This document shows positions 32,235 to 43,005 of a DNA stretch of 64,000 bases, in pieces; the stretch's first letter is position 1; every line of letters starts with the position of its first letter. The stretch spans positions 12,353,001 to 12,417,000 of the forward strand of contig WHVY01000002.1 in NCBI GenBank assembly GCA_022266195.1. The letters run 5' to 3'. A program made the position numbers and the translations under genes. The notes under the pieces are model-generated. The model did not search any database. It worked only from the letters and a program-made list of their open reading frames with translations, and was not told the origin of the DNA. Source of the stretch: Tetranychus cinnabarinus (taxonomy: Eukaryota > Arthropoda > Arachnida > Trombidiformes > Tetranychidae).

Positions 32235-33068
32235 CTATTGAGCAGGGGGGTAATGTGGTGGACGGTACTGGTTATAAAACGGTTGTGAATTGGGTGATAA
32301 CTGATTATGCTGGTGATCATAAGGTGGTTGATTTGGAGGATATTGAGGTTGGAAATTATTTCTGAAAGATCGATTAAATCTACAATTACTTTGATGATGT
32401 CCTGGGCGATTACACCTCCAACAGACCGGTCGACTGTCGACGGTTCTTTCTCTAATAGAACCAGTGCGGGTCAAAAAGGTAGTCTCATTCTGTTGTTTAT
32501 TTCGTTGGATATCTAACTGTAGAGTTTTTACCAAGTCGGTCAGTTGTTCCAATTGTTCATTCGTCGACCTGACGGATAAAGCTAACGAATCACTATCGCC
32601 TGAAATGGATAGTGACCTCTCGGCTTTCTTGGCACAATCGATGAAAGTGGGAATGGTTGTATGTTCCCATTCGAGAACTTTACTCTTTTATTGAGGAAGC
32701 AGTCCAGCAAACAGAAACTCCACAATTTCTTTCTCTGTCATGTCAGGATTACCGTTGTTACACAAATCCCTCACATCCACGATGTAGGAGGACACAGGTT
32801 CACTTTTTCGTTGGCGACGGTTCCTCAGCTCATCACGAAGGAAAGTCATATAATCGGAAGGAAGAAAGAAATTTCGCAATTCACTCACAAAAGTTTCCCA
32901 ACTGATAGTCGCAAGTCGCGATTTCACTTCTTGGGCAAACCACTTTTTGGCGGAGCCTTCGAGGTACATAGGCACATGATTAACCTTACCTCGATCATCC
33001 CAATCATAGGCCAAGGCGAGACTCTCGAAGTCAGCTATGACTCGGTTTGAACCATCAAGTCTAGTCAA
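32235..33068 (-). pseudogene. gypsy gag with zinc knuckle, frameshifted
   Basis: 33068-32688 encodes a retrotransposon gag core (AKKWFAQEV, WETFVSELRNFFLP, EPVSSYIVDVRDLC). 32552-32235 encodes the nucleocapsid zinc knuckle CWRCNRPGHHQSNC, followed by a Pro/Gln/Asn-rich tail. A frame break separates the two parts. Confidence 0.85.
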
Positions 33069-33070
33069 GG

Positions 33071-33310
33071 CCCACCTCGAGCTTGCGGCCTCGATTCAAA
33101 CAATGCGCCGACGACGGCTTTATGTCATTTCGGTTTTCCGGAACGTTGCTTCGGCTTAATGGCACTTGATAGAAAGATTTCTGCACAGGTGATTAAACAA
33201 GGTCATTTTTTGTCGAATCTTCGGGGCAAAGTTCCATAAAACGAAGTGACATAAAGTTCGTCGTCTTTGCCTCTGTCGAATTGTATTGTCAGTCGCTAGC
33301 TCGAGGTAGG
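33071..33310. repeat. Diverged inverted repeat at the gag end of the gypsy element
   Basis: The left arm (about 33071-33160: CCACCTCGAGCT.GCG ... CGACGACGGCTTTATGTCA) is complementary with gaps to the right arm (about 33225-33310: TGACATAAAGTTCGTCGTC ... CTAGCTCGAGGTAGG). The arms are roughly 85 bp with maybe 70 percent match by eye. It may be a relic of the 5' leader/LTR folded by rearrangement. Confidence 0.5.
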
Positions 33311-33484
33311 TCCGGTCTAACTTGTTTATTGAATTGTACTAAACCGTAGGTCGAACATCTATGGCCAAATAAATCCACAAATAAGTCAAATCTGTTTAGG
33401 TCGCGGAATTATTGATAACCCTAGTAATATTTAGATAGAGAAATATGGTCAAAAATTCAATCGATAAAGGTTAACAATTAACAT

Positions 33485-33570
33485 CAATCATCACCTTAAT
33501 GGTGGGAAACACAATTATCATCACCCTAATGGTGGAAAAATACAATTATCATCACTTTATAGTGATAATT
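33485..33570. repeat. Three-copy minisatellite, ~30-bp unit
   Basis: Units beginning CAAT(C/T)ATCATCACC.TAATGGTGG repeat three times with decay. Each unit contains a small ATCACC...GGTGG hairpin. Confidence 0.6.
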
Positions 33571-33859
33571 ACTTCATAACTATATTAGGGCATTTATTTA
33601 CATTACAATTGCCTCGCGCCAAATTGAAACAGCCCCTGTTTCACTTAGAAGTACGAAGTAAAAGAACAAACATCTAAAATTAAAACAAAATTGGGATAAA
33701 TACAATCAATTATAGCTAGTTTAAATCGACTTTATAAATGGTCATTACGCACAAAACTATAGTTTGTAAAAAACAGCATTTGAACATGGCGCCAACCACT
33801 TGTATTAATATGGAGAGATCCACCAGGTTATCATATGCACATTCATCTTTACACACAGC

Positions 33860-34200
33860 TAGAGATACGTCGGTTACAGGCTAGTTTGGTTAGTATAACC
33901 AGTAACTGTGGTTCTTTGCCCCCAGTTACAAATAACCGGTTACTTGCTGGTTACAAATTTCTTACCGCCAAATTCAAAAAGTAAAAGTTTGATTTTTCAT
34001 CTTGCATCAGCGCCATCTATTAATGTATTTAGAAAGTTGTTTACTTTGTTTACTTTCTTTTCAAATTTCCCTCTCAATGTAACCAGCAAGTAACCAATTA
34101 TTTTGTAACCGGTTATAGTAACTGGTTATAGTAACCATACTTGGTTACTTTTCTCCCCCTCTAACCAAGTAACCGGTTACCAGTAACCAACTGGTCTCTA
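33860..34200. mobile_element. hAT-type MITE TAGAGA...TCTCTA with 8-bp target duplication
   Basis: A 341-bp element with the ends TAGAGATACG / GGTCTCTA, flanked by the exact direct repeat CACACAGC (33852-33859 and 34201-34208). It is the same family as 19541-19857, sharing for example CAGCGCCATCTATTAATG and GTTACTTGCTGGTTAC internally. It ends 90 bp before the ATG of the next gene. Confidence 0.88.
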
Positions 34201-34289
34201 CACACAGCACAAGGCCTCCTGGATTCACCATCTTTAAACCAGTTTTATTTTACTTTTGTGAATTAGTTATTTTCATTTAGTGTCATAAG

Positions 34290-35274
34290 ATGTCACCAGT
34301 AGTCCTGCTCTTTATCTGCTTCGTTCTCTGCTCCAATTTACAGTCAGGTAAGACCAGTTTTTCTGTCCTTGCCTTTTACTTTCTGACGCTCCCTTTTCTT
34401 GTTTTTGGCTCTTTCTAAGGCTAACTCAAGCCAAAGCTCAAGCTTCTTTCTCGCTCCATCTATGGTGGCATTAACTATCAGCTTGCGGGCGGCTGCCTAT
34501 AATGAAGGCAATAATGGTGATAGAAATAATGGCGAGGGGAATAATGGTAATGACAATCAAGGTAACAATGATGGGAATAATAATGATAACGGTGGTGGCA
34601 ATGGTAATACAGCAAACGAATCGCCGTTGCCTCTTGACAGACCAATCACCCCGGGTTCAAAAAGATTTCGAAGGTCGAAGAAGTCAAAACGAAAGTCTCG
34701 CAGGAGTAAGAACCAAGCAGCAGATGTACAACCAGTTCCGGTACAGCAGTTCGTCGCGACCCATGCTGACATGGACTTTCACCCAATCAGTAGAAAAATT
34801 TACTCTAAAACAGCGAATTCCCGGAGACAGACTCATCAATCCCGTTGAATTAAGCACGATGCAGCAAGTCAGTGAAGCGGAATTATATGAATGGGCTGGC
34901 AGGGATAGCAGTGACGAAGAAGGGGAGAGAAGGCTGCTGGGAAAAACAAAGAAGACAACTATTGCGTCTTCGAATGTGCCTACAAAGATTGTCAGAAAAG
35001 GTATACAGATATCAAGTCACTCCACAAACATGTTGTCGGATACAAACGGAATTCTGGGGATAGATATTTATTCATCTCGTGTGAAGCTCGAATAACTGAG
35101 GATGGTTTGAACGCAAAGAGGATTGGTGCGAAGCAGCGTCCGACGAGGTTTCCCTGGGGTATAGTAAGATGCATAGTACCTGAAAAACCTACTTCTACAA
35201 CTGATGAACCAACTGGAATTGAAACGGAACATTTTGATGTACCAGCGGCGGTACAAACGCAGTGGGACGAGTGA
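34290..35274 (+). pseudogene. Secreted-like, Asn/Gly-rich, single C2H2 zinc-finger protein with frame shifts
   Basis: A small first exon (34290-34347) encodes a signal-peptide-like MSPVVLLFICFVLCSNLQS and ends at a good donor (CAG|GTAAGA). The following region (to 34800) is coding-like in one frame (Asn/Gly repeats, PLDRPITPGSKRFRR, then a Lys/Arg block). It moves to another frame (LINPVELSTMQQVSEAELYEW, SSDEEGERRLLGK) to about 34950, and returns to the first frame for a C2H2 finger (FECAYKDCQKRY...HKHVV) and a tail ending at 35272-35274. Two compensating shifts suggest a decayed gene or unrecognised splicing. A related gene lies at 45436-46680. Function unknown. Confidence 0.5.
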
Positions 35275-35593
35275 ATGGTAGACGAGAGAAGTGACAAGGA
35301 AAAGTGTATGCGGCTATGATCCTTGGAAGATCTGCAGCCTCTAGTTAAAAAGTCAAGATAAAAAATACATTTTTTCTCTTTTGGGTAAGTGTACGTAAAT
35401 TTGGCATTTGTAAAACGCGCTAGCCGCAAAAAGCCGCAAAAGGTCAAGGCCGGAAAGGGGTCTCATTGCATAGAGTAGGTTTTGTTCTATTTTTGGGCAC
35501 TGCCCCAGCCTGCCCCTAGATGTTGGGGGTGATCTACAGGGCTCCGAACTTGCTATGGCCAAAAAAAATTTTTTTCTGTTAGGATTAGTACTA
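35275..35593. other. 3' flank, locally GC-richer
   Basis: The stretch 35400-35550 (CGCGCTAGCCGCAAAAAGCC, GGGCACTGCCCCAGCCTGCC) is much richer in G+C than its neighbours and could fold. I do not recognise an RNA gene in it. Confidence 0.3.
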
Positions 35594-35794
35594 CACTAGA
35601 GTACCCGGTTAAAGCAATTTTTTTTTCTAAGTCTCCATCTAGTGATAATGGGTTTCAGAAAGTGGCAGCGCTTAAGATTTATGTAATGCAAGGATTATAA
35701 AAACAATGTAAATTTTCATAAAATCATAGATGGTGACTGTGAAAATCGCTTTAAATGGGACACAAAAAAATTGCTTTAACCGGGTACTCTAGTG
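35594..35794. mobile_element. 201-bp Tc1/mariner-type MITE
   Basis: The terminal inverted repeats begin CACTAGAGTACCCGGTTAAA and run about 31 bp. TA flanks both ends (35592-35593, 35795-35796). There is no coding capacity. Confidence 0.85.
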
Positions 35795-35796
35795 TA

Positions 35797-36469
35797 CTAG
35801 GAATAATGATTAGTGCTATTAGTTATGTTTATGACTTCCGTAAGTGAGTTTAATGAATCTGCATAATGCATTAACTTTGCCGGCTCACACCTGAGTTCAC
35901 CATATAAAAGAAGCTAATTCTGTTTTATTTCCATTCTTCTAGTTGCCCTTGAGTCAACATATTTTCCCAGTTATTATTATCATTTTATTATTTTTCTTTT
36001 TGGTTTCTATCTACTTAAATTTTTGACCAGACAATGGAATTTGAATTTGGTACGTAATAGTGTTTCGCTCTCTTTTTTTTGATTCCATATAAAAAATTCT
36101 CTTTCTCTTTCTCTCTCGCGAGTTTGGTTTTAGATTGTTTTAAAGTTGTCTAGATTGTTATTCGTTGAAATATTTGGTTATTGGATGAAACAATAATTCA
36201 TTAATTATCCAGAATCAATATCTAGTTTGCAGATATATTTACTATGTTTTAAAAGAAATAAGATATTGAATATTATTTAAAGGAATGAGAATAACAATTG
36301 AATGGTAAAATGTGAATAATTATGCGCATTGCGCTAACTGAAGAGTCCTAAGCTCGAGAAGGTTATTTGGTCAGTTAACGTTTAAATCTTGTTGGTAAAA
36401 GAACATAGAATAGCTCGTTCATTCAATACTTTGGCAATCGTAAGCGGACTAAGGCAGCCACCAAGAACC
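35797..36469. other. Intergenic stretch
   Basis: AT-rich with CTCTCT runs near 36100. No supported gene. Confidence 0.4.
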
Positions 36470-37383
36470 TTATGAAAATAAGTGCTGATGAGAAACCAGA
36501 TTTTACAGCTTTTAACGAACTGACCCCCGAGGATTTGGATTATACAGTGCCGAAAATTTCTATTATGTCGGGTAAACAACCTAATACAGCTGCTATAGCT
36601 TGTTTCGACAGTGAAAGTTTTCAGTTTATTAAATAGTGTTGTTTGGAACTCTCCAGCGTTACCTGTGTTAAAGCTCTCTGGAATAATATAAAACTAGCCA
36701 TCATTTGCGGTTACTTCTCTGGCAACGTTGCTAAGTATTCTGTCAAAGATTTAACTAGTGACTTGAAATTCATTGCTGATGTTATTAAAAAAATGGGTTC
36801 AGATGTTCTTAAATTATTTGTTTGCGACTGCAACGCTTACCACCCGTCTTGGTCAAGAGGCTTGTCCAAGCCACTACAAGAAAAAGAAAGGTGAGAGAGT
36901 GATGACTTTCTGCAACGTGACCGAAATGTATGTTTTGAATCCATTTCAGCCGAATTACGTTGTTGGTGCCAAAGAGACAGTCTGTGATCTTATTCTAGGC
37001 TGCAAAGCATTCAAAAAAGGGATCGTTAGTTGCAACATAGAATTAAATAGTTCATTTGATCAAAAGCCCATTCGTCCCACATGACAAAGAAAATCTTTTG
37101 AACCCTTCAAAATGGACTGGTATCAAATTAAAACCAAAACCTACAGTTGTGCGTCAATGTGAATTTGTATGAGGAAGAAGATGAAAATTCTGAGGTACCA
37201 GCATATACTAATGTAGCAGCAGATGTGTTAAAAATGCGAAAAAAACAAGTCGATGCTCCATCTCTGCTTACTCTTAAAAGCTTGGAGCCAAATCAAAAGT
37301 TTTATTGTGACTTAAATTCAATCTACATTGGTGTGTCCGAATATTTATTCGAGGAAATCAGATACAGTAGGTCTCAAAAATAA
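36470..37383 (+). pseudogene. LINE (non-LTR retrotransposon) endonuclease fragment
   Basis: Degenerate frames read in order as KPDFTAFNELTPEDLDYTVP, then after a stop AIICGYFSGN, then VCDCNAYHPSWS (the GDFNAHHPxWG motif of AP-type endonucleases). After a frameshift come GERVMTFCNVTEMYVLNP and ETVCDLILG, the last strands of the endonuclease fold. A further frame to 37383 continues the ORF without known motifs. No reverse transcriptase follows; the element is interrupted by a mariner-type MITE at 37365. Confidence 0.7.
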
Positions 37384-37906
37384 CCAACCAGGGTTAACTT
37401 TTTAATGGAAGATGATAATTGAAAAATTTTTGGGAAATTATTAGTAAATTATCAGTTGAGTTTGCAGCAATACAAAAAATTTTTCTAATCAGTTGATTAA
37501 TCAATTTTTTACGACAATTTCGTCTTAAAAATAAGCATCGAAAAACGCTAAGTGAAACTTTGCAGCATTTTTTGAATATTATCTCGAATTTAATTAAGCA
37601 AAAGTACCTAAGGTATCCAATTTTTTTGATGGTAAGGTCAAAGCTTGAGTGAAAGTGTACCTAGATAATAAGAAATTGATCGATAAAAAGCCAAATTAAT
37701 GACCTGAGGTCACAAAAAGCGAAAAAGACGTTGAAAAATAGTGGATTTCACTTCGTCGAAAATTAATCACTTAATTATGATAAATGGTGATTATACCTTA
37801 TTCCGATAGTTCTATTTAGTCTATTCTACATGAAAAATAAGTATTTCATGAGATTACTTTTCATTTAAAAAAGTTAACTATGGTTGGTTATTTTTGCGAC
37901 GTACTG
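37365..37906. mobile_element. 542-bp mariner-type MITE inserted in the LINE fragment
   Basis: The ends CAGTA.GTC.CAAAAATAACC are inverted copies, with AACC..GGTTAACTTTTT also matching, and are flanked by TA (37363-37364 and 37907-37908). Coding-like LINE sequence runs up to the left end. Confidence 0.85.
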
Positions 37907-37908
37907 TA

Positions 37909-39450
37909 TCATAAGTGGCTGAACAACATCAAAGGAATAGAAAAGGATTAAGACAATACTTGACATCTGATCAGAATCAACATATTCAATGGCATAACGA
38001 GATTTGAAGTTTTCACGCAACGTTGATTGTTTACCCTGCTAATTAGTGAACAATTAAATGTTACTCAATAAAATCGCTTCCTGGTAAGAGTAGAATGGTT
38101 GAAGCTGGCCAGTATTTACTGCTTCTCATCATTATACTCATTATAATGAACATTATCATAATCGTTACTAACCTGGACATTATTGTTACACTAACAAGTG
38201 TTGTAAGTTGAACATTCAAAACACAAATGTATTTATTTATTAACTTTTCTTAATTTTTGCTATGAATTGAATGTATATTTCAAACATGTCAATTTGTTAA
38301 TCACAGCATTTGAACCACAAATAACAATTTCAATTATCACTATCAATTCTAGGATTACTCGATTCCACTTTTTTCACAAATACTTGCAACTTTTATTTCA
38401 GCGTCAATTATCAATCTTACCTTTCTGATTGACTGATTATTACTAATTAAACTAATTAAAAAACAGTTGACCAAGTCTGTGTTGATATTAATTGGCTAGT
38501 TACAGAAATAAGCACAAAAAATTGGGTATTCAAGTTTTTACAGTCGCTAAGAAAAAGTTAATAGCTGATCTCATTCACGTTTAGGTCAACATTGTTTACA
38601 ATCGATTTCTTGAGAGCAAATGCGTTCTCTATTAAGAACCTGGCCTGACATTTAATGCCAATAAGATCTTGAAAGCGAAAACTAATATCATTATTACCTC
38701 CTCCCCTTTAATTTGTTGCCGTTTATTTGAAAGTGAGAGCTACTTCGACGCATTAAACAGTTTCGCAAAGTAAGAAGGCCAAAGATTAGTAGATACAGTG
38801 AAGTACGTGAAGTTGAAAGTGAAAGTTGAAACATTTTGTTGCTAAACTGTAACAAATGTAGATTCGGAAAGTAAATAACCAATTTAAGTTGATTACAAAA
38901 GATTGAAGATTCAATTTAGATTGAAATATTTGCAGCCAATAGATGTGAAAATATTACTTTTTTATTTTCTTTTTCATTTGTCACCTGTTTACCAATCGCG
39001 GCAAAATGAGTCACAAGAATCAACGAGTTAAATGAAAAATGAAAGTGTAACATCTTATTTATTATTTTATTATTTTCTTCCTTTGTCTACACAGAAATAT
39101 TTCTCACTTATTAATTTAGCTGTGATTTTCACTGGACTATTAGTCTTTTTAGTGTCAAAAGTGCCATAAGGAATAGTAAGGATCTGAAATCACCCAATAT
39201 TTGCTCTGTTCATCTAATCTGCGATAATTTTTGGATTTATTTTTGTTTTTTCTGAATAACTTCGAGGTTGGAATAACCTTTAATCCTTATTTGTGATTTG
39301 GAACAATGTTATTATGACGAAGCGAAAAGTTAATTTGCTAAAATTTCCATTCTATTTAAATCAACATCTTGACTATCAACAAAATGATAAATTTGCATCT
39401 ACAGAGGTTTTCGTCTTGAGTGTTTAAATGGGTCTAAACTGTTTAGCAGG
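37909..39450. other. Intergenic stretch
   Basis: No supported gene. The first ~100 bp may continue the interrupted LINE remnant. The last part is the 3' flank of LEO1. Confidence 0.4.
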
Positions 39451-40723
39451 TCAATAAGGAGAGCTTTTGAATGTTGGCAATTTTGGTAATGAAGATTTAA
39501 TTGCTGATAAAGATACACCATCATCATCATCATCATCGTATGCATCAGGCTCTAAATAAGATGCTGTTGTAACACGGAAAGGGGCCTTTTCCCGCACTCT
39601 TCTCATTTTGTTTTCTCGTCTAATAGATGCCTTTAACTTGCCTTCTTCCTTCTTGATCATTTCTGACCTGTGGGCTTCAGGATCTTTACCAACGTTAGGT
39701 AAAACACGAATCTTTTGAGTTTTATGACTTCTTTCGGCCAATGAAAGGGTCATCTTTCGATGTGTAAAACTATCAGTTGAATGAGGTCGGAAAGTAAGTT
39801 TTGTTTTGAAAACGGCTTGCCCTTGTAGACCAGTGCCTTGACGAATGAAAAGATGATTATTATCACCAGCCATTAAGCTTTGTTTATCAAAAATTTCAGA
39901 TCCAAGGTGTAGAGACATGCTACCATCTGACCATTTAACTATTCTGGCATTACTTTCTTTTAGAGACACTCCATTCTCATCAACTACGGTTTTCCATCTT
40001 ATTGTTGATTCAACTTTCAATTTTAATCGATATCTTCCTTCTTCATCGAGAATTTCGTCTTCATCGATTTCATCTTCATACCAAGATGGATCATATGGAT
40101 GAGTATCGAAACCTAAAAAATTGGGTAATTTAACAAAATGAATATCATTTCCGAGTTCAGTTGGAATCTTTGGAATTTCTACTTCAATACGTGTGATGGG
40201 TATCTCTTCTGGCGGCTCTTCTTCCCTTTCGTCTCCACCAGTAGCTTCTCTGCCTTCATCTTCATCATCAAGATTAAGATCTGCAAGCACATCATCTGCA
40301 TCAACTGCGTGAGTGACTTCCCTGTCGTCGTCAGAGTCACTTTCGTCATATTTTTCGGCAGCTTTTTCTTCTTCCATCTCTTCATCTTTTTCTTCTTCTT
40401 TGTCATCATCCTTGTCTTCGTCATTTTCACTTTCTTCTTCTCTATCATCATCCTCATCCAGATCAGCCATGACTTCATCAGCTTCTTTTTCCTCATCAGC
40501 TTCTCTTTACTCATCTGAATCACTTTCTCCTTTTACTTCAACTTTTGATTCTTCCATTTCTTCGTCATAATCGCTATCTTCCTTGTCTTCACCAATTTCT
40601 TTACGATTCTCCTCTGTCATTCGAATTGGCCAATTCTGTTTCACTTTCACTAGAAGATCTTGAAGAATCATTTATTTGACTTTCAGAATCGAGATCATCT
40701 TCATCCCTTTTGCTTGGAGCCAT
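39451..40723 (-). CDS. LEO1: RNA polymerase-associated protein LEO1 (PAF1 complex)
   Basis: LEO1 is a nuclear subunit of the PAF1 complex, which couples RNA polymerase II elongation to histone modification. The frame from 40470 down (339 codons) holds an acidic N-terminal part and then the complete conserved domain: FVKLPNFLGFDTHPYDP, EEGRYRLKLKVESTIRW, SNARIVKWSDGSMSLHLG, HLFIRQGTGLQGQAVFKT, RPHSTDSFTHRKMTLSLA, and the ASYLEPDAYDD tail. Upstream, an acidic start MAPSKRDEDDLDSES at 40723 lies in another frame. Joining it needs one frameshift near 40605-40620 and passage through a TAA at about 40508. So either translation starts at an internal Met, or the N-terminus carries lesions or errors. 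The core looks functional. Confidence 0.85.
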
Positions 40724-41068
40724 GATAATCACAGAATTATAAGAAAAACTTGAGAAATAATTTTGAAAACAGTAACATATGAAGAAACGGTGGTTAAAAG
40801 ATACCTTAAGGATCAGAATCTTTAAAGGATGCATTTGGATTAGTTTTCTTAGTTCATTATTATTAACGTCCAGTTTCCTTTCTTTTACATGCCAAACCAC
40901 CGATAGAGTCAAAGCCTGACTCCGGTGGTCCCCTTCCACCTCTCCATATTGTTGCCCTCACAATAACTTTAACTATTATTGTATCGTTAACATTGTAATA
41001 GTTTTAACATTATACTTTGGTTAATAAGCTTTTAGTCAACCCACATTGTCAACCTATCCCATAGTTAA
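40724..41068. other. Spacer between LEO1 and the BCCIP pseudogene
   Basis: Probably the LEO1 5' UTR and promoter. No gene was seen; the short open frame into 40939 is the upstream extension of the LEO1 start frame. Confidence 0.45.
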
Positions 41069-41963
41069 TTAAAACGCTTCAGCTTTAACTCTCGTTCCTC
41101 GGCAGTTCTTTGAATTGGAAACATCAAACTCATAACGATAATCCGCACATTCATCACGCAATTCTTCTTCTGGATTGAGAAAAATTACATCTTCCTTATC
41201 TGGCTTTGATTTCTGTTTTTCCTTATACCGTCTTTTAGGGTAAAGTATTTTACAGATCAACACAATACTGTACTATTCAAAGTCAACTTTACGGGCTTTG
41301 AGTTCCTTAAAAATTTGTTAAAATGAAGGAACAGCTAATTGCCAACCCAAATTAACGAATCTTTCGTTGATAATCTATAAGCTTTCTTTGCATCTCCTTT
41401 GATTATTTTTTCAATTGCGGACTTTTTCTCTCCAGTCAAATATTTGGTGAAATATTCCATAAGTTGGCCTTACCATTCTGCATTTGCATGATTTCCGTCG
41501 GAGAGGTTAATAAAGCTAATTACACCGAGTAAACCGAGAACATCGTCTTCATCAGAATCTTCCTCATCACTATCATCATCTTCCTCTTGATTGATCTGTC
41601 TAATTATGGCTCCAATCTCTTTCTGATTTAACAAACTTATTCAAATTGATGTTGTCCTTAAGAAACAATTGTGTCAACATTCTTTTGATACCATTTAGAT
41701 TTTGTTCCAAAATAGGACAAGCTTCAAAATCGACATTAATTTCCTAAAAGACAAATCGAGAAATGAAAACACATTAGATTCAGTGAAGAAAGTATCACAC
41801 ATAATAACGAACTTACTTTATTAGCCTCAATTTCATCCTCTCAAATGATTGAATCTTCTTCGCTGTCACTAGTCGAGCCAGTAGCGTCACGAGCAGATTG
41901 ATTTTCTGGTTCTAAATCATGTTTTCTTTTGTCTGGTTTTGATTTAGAATGACTAGAAGTCAT
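41069..41963 (-). pseudogene. BCCIP: BCCIP homologue, multiply disabled
   Basis: BCCIP is a nuclear protein linked to BRCA2/p21 and ribosome assembly. The minus strand shows a Ser/Lys-rich start at 41963, an intron (about 41745-41818) with GT-AG ends, and then VDFEACPILEQNLNGIKRML and QLFLKDNINL. In a second frame come IGAIIRQINQEEDDDSDEE, DVLGLLGVISFINLSD and MEYFTKYLTGEKKSAIEKI. In a third comes ERFVNLGWQLAVPSF...QIFKELKA, and finally FLNPEEELRDECADYRYEF. In-frame TGA (first exon), TAA and TAG stops and at least three frameshifts occur. The retained intron shows it is not a retro-copy. It lies beside LEO1 on the same strand. Confidence 0.85.
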
Positions 41964-42427
41964 ATCATGCCGTATACAGTAGTGTATAACGCCGCTTTGT
42001 TTGAATGCAAATTATGCGTTTTTGCCAAGCTCTGCTCAGAAAACTGCACAATATGCCATTACATATGCCGTTTTCATGAAGGAGTTTTTTTGCTATACTT
42101 TCCGTTCCAATTCAATTTTTCTCATGTCAATGCATACTCGTTTGGAATATTCTGAATCTGCATAGTGCTGCAGACTATCAAATGTTGTTTTTTCACGATA
42201 TTAGTATTTCAAATTATTATTATGTGACACCGTCAATGGGTAATTTAGACAATAGGAATCAGTAGAAATCGTTTATTTAACTTGAAAAATATAAAAATAT
42301 AAAATTCAATGATACAATAATGGAAGAGTTGTTTTGAGACGATCATCCATCTCGATTAACAAACTTTTAAAATCATGTTCTTTAGATTCGTAGTTGACTG
42401 CCATTTTAGTCAACTGCACGTTTTTAT
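41964..42427. other. Intergenic stretch
   Basis: No supported gene or repeat. Confidence 0.4.
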
Positions 42428-42736
42428 TTAAAACCAACCTTGCAAAAATTGATGTGTGTGGTTACAGTCATGGTGGTGAAGTTGTTCTCCTGTATGTAGG
42501 AGGATGTTGTTGGTATAAAGGATGTAATCATAGCTGCGTTGTCCTGAAGTACATGTGTGATTTGTTTGGATATGTTTAAATTGATAAAAATCCTTTAAAT
42601 TATTAAGCTTGCGATCATCTTGTGATTCATCTCGTTCCAATTCAGCATTGAAATCGCCCACCAAAACGATTCCAGCACATGGGTCATGGTGTCGATTGTC
42701 ATGATCTAGACCACCAGTTAACATGCGTTCAATCAC
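42428..42736 (-). pseudogene. Endonuclease/exonuclease/phosphatase (LINE-type) fragment
   Basis: The frame carries AGIVLVGDFNAELER and, 45 residues on, SYDYILYTNNI, matching the GDFN and S-x-D strands of AP-endonuclease-like domains found in non-LTR elements. It is about 100 codons with nothing further on either side. Confidence 0.55.
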
Positions 42737-43005
42737 ACAATGCAGGTAAGTCTAAAAGTTCGTTATTTGCTTTTTTTCAAGAAGACTATGGACATTGATG
42801 AATCCAACGTTTATTTGATGGCTGATGGCTTGAATTTGGTAAGAAAGTCCTGTATCGAAATATTATTTTTGCCCTTCCACTTTTTTAAATTCAATAATGG
42901 TCCGGCCACTTGCATATCTTGCTAGCTGGACACTCCTCAAGATTCTTTCTTGAAAGTAAGTCGCTGGCAAGCTTAAAACACTACTTGGCGCTTCTTGCCA
43001 ACACA

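Larger units (their letters stand above)
28799..33068 (-). mobile_element. Decayed Ty3/gypsy-type LTR retrotransposon
   Basis: Reading the minus strand, the order is gag, CCHC zinc knuckle, aspartic protease, reverse transcriptase, RNase H, integrase zinc domain, integrase core, integrase C-terminal domain. That order (IN after RNase H) defines the Ty3/gypsy group. The coding capacity is broken by many frameshifts and stops into at least eight pieces, and no matching LTR pair is visible, so the copy is dead and probably truncated at both ends. Confidence 0.92.

Noticed and set aside
32057..33050. Several plus-strand frames of 70-130 codons
   Set aside because: Antisense shadows of the gypsy gag and protease region.
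28392..33860. LTR pair for the gypsy element
   Set aside because: Compared both flanks by eye and found no shared terminal sequence.
34557..34772. 71-codon minus-strand frame
   Set aside because: Shadow of the Asn/Gly repeat of the zinc-finger gene.
35400..35560. Possible small structured RNA in the GC-rich patch
   Set aside because: No match to snRNA, tRNA or 5S motifs that I know; kept only as a compositional note.
40138..40570. Ser/Phe-rich frames opposite LEO1
   Set aside because: Antisense shadows of the Asp/Glu-rich LEO1 N-terminus.
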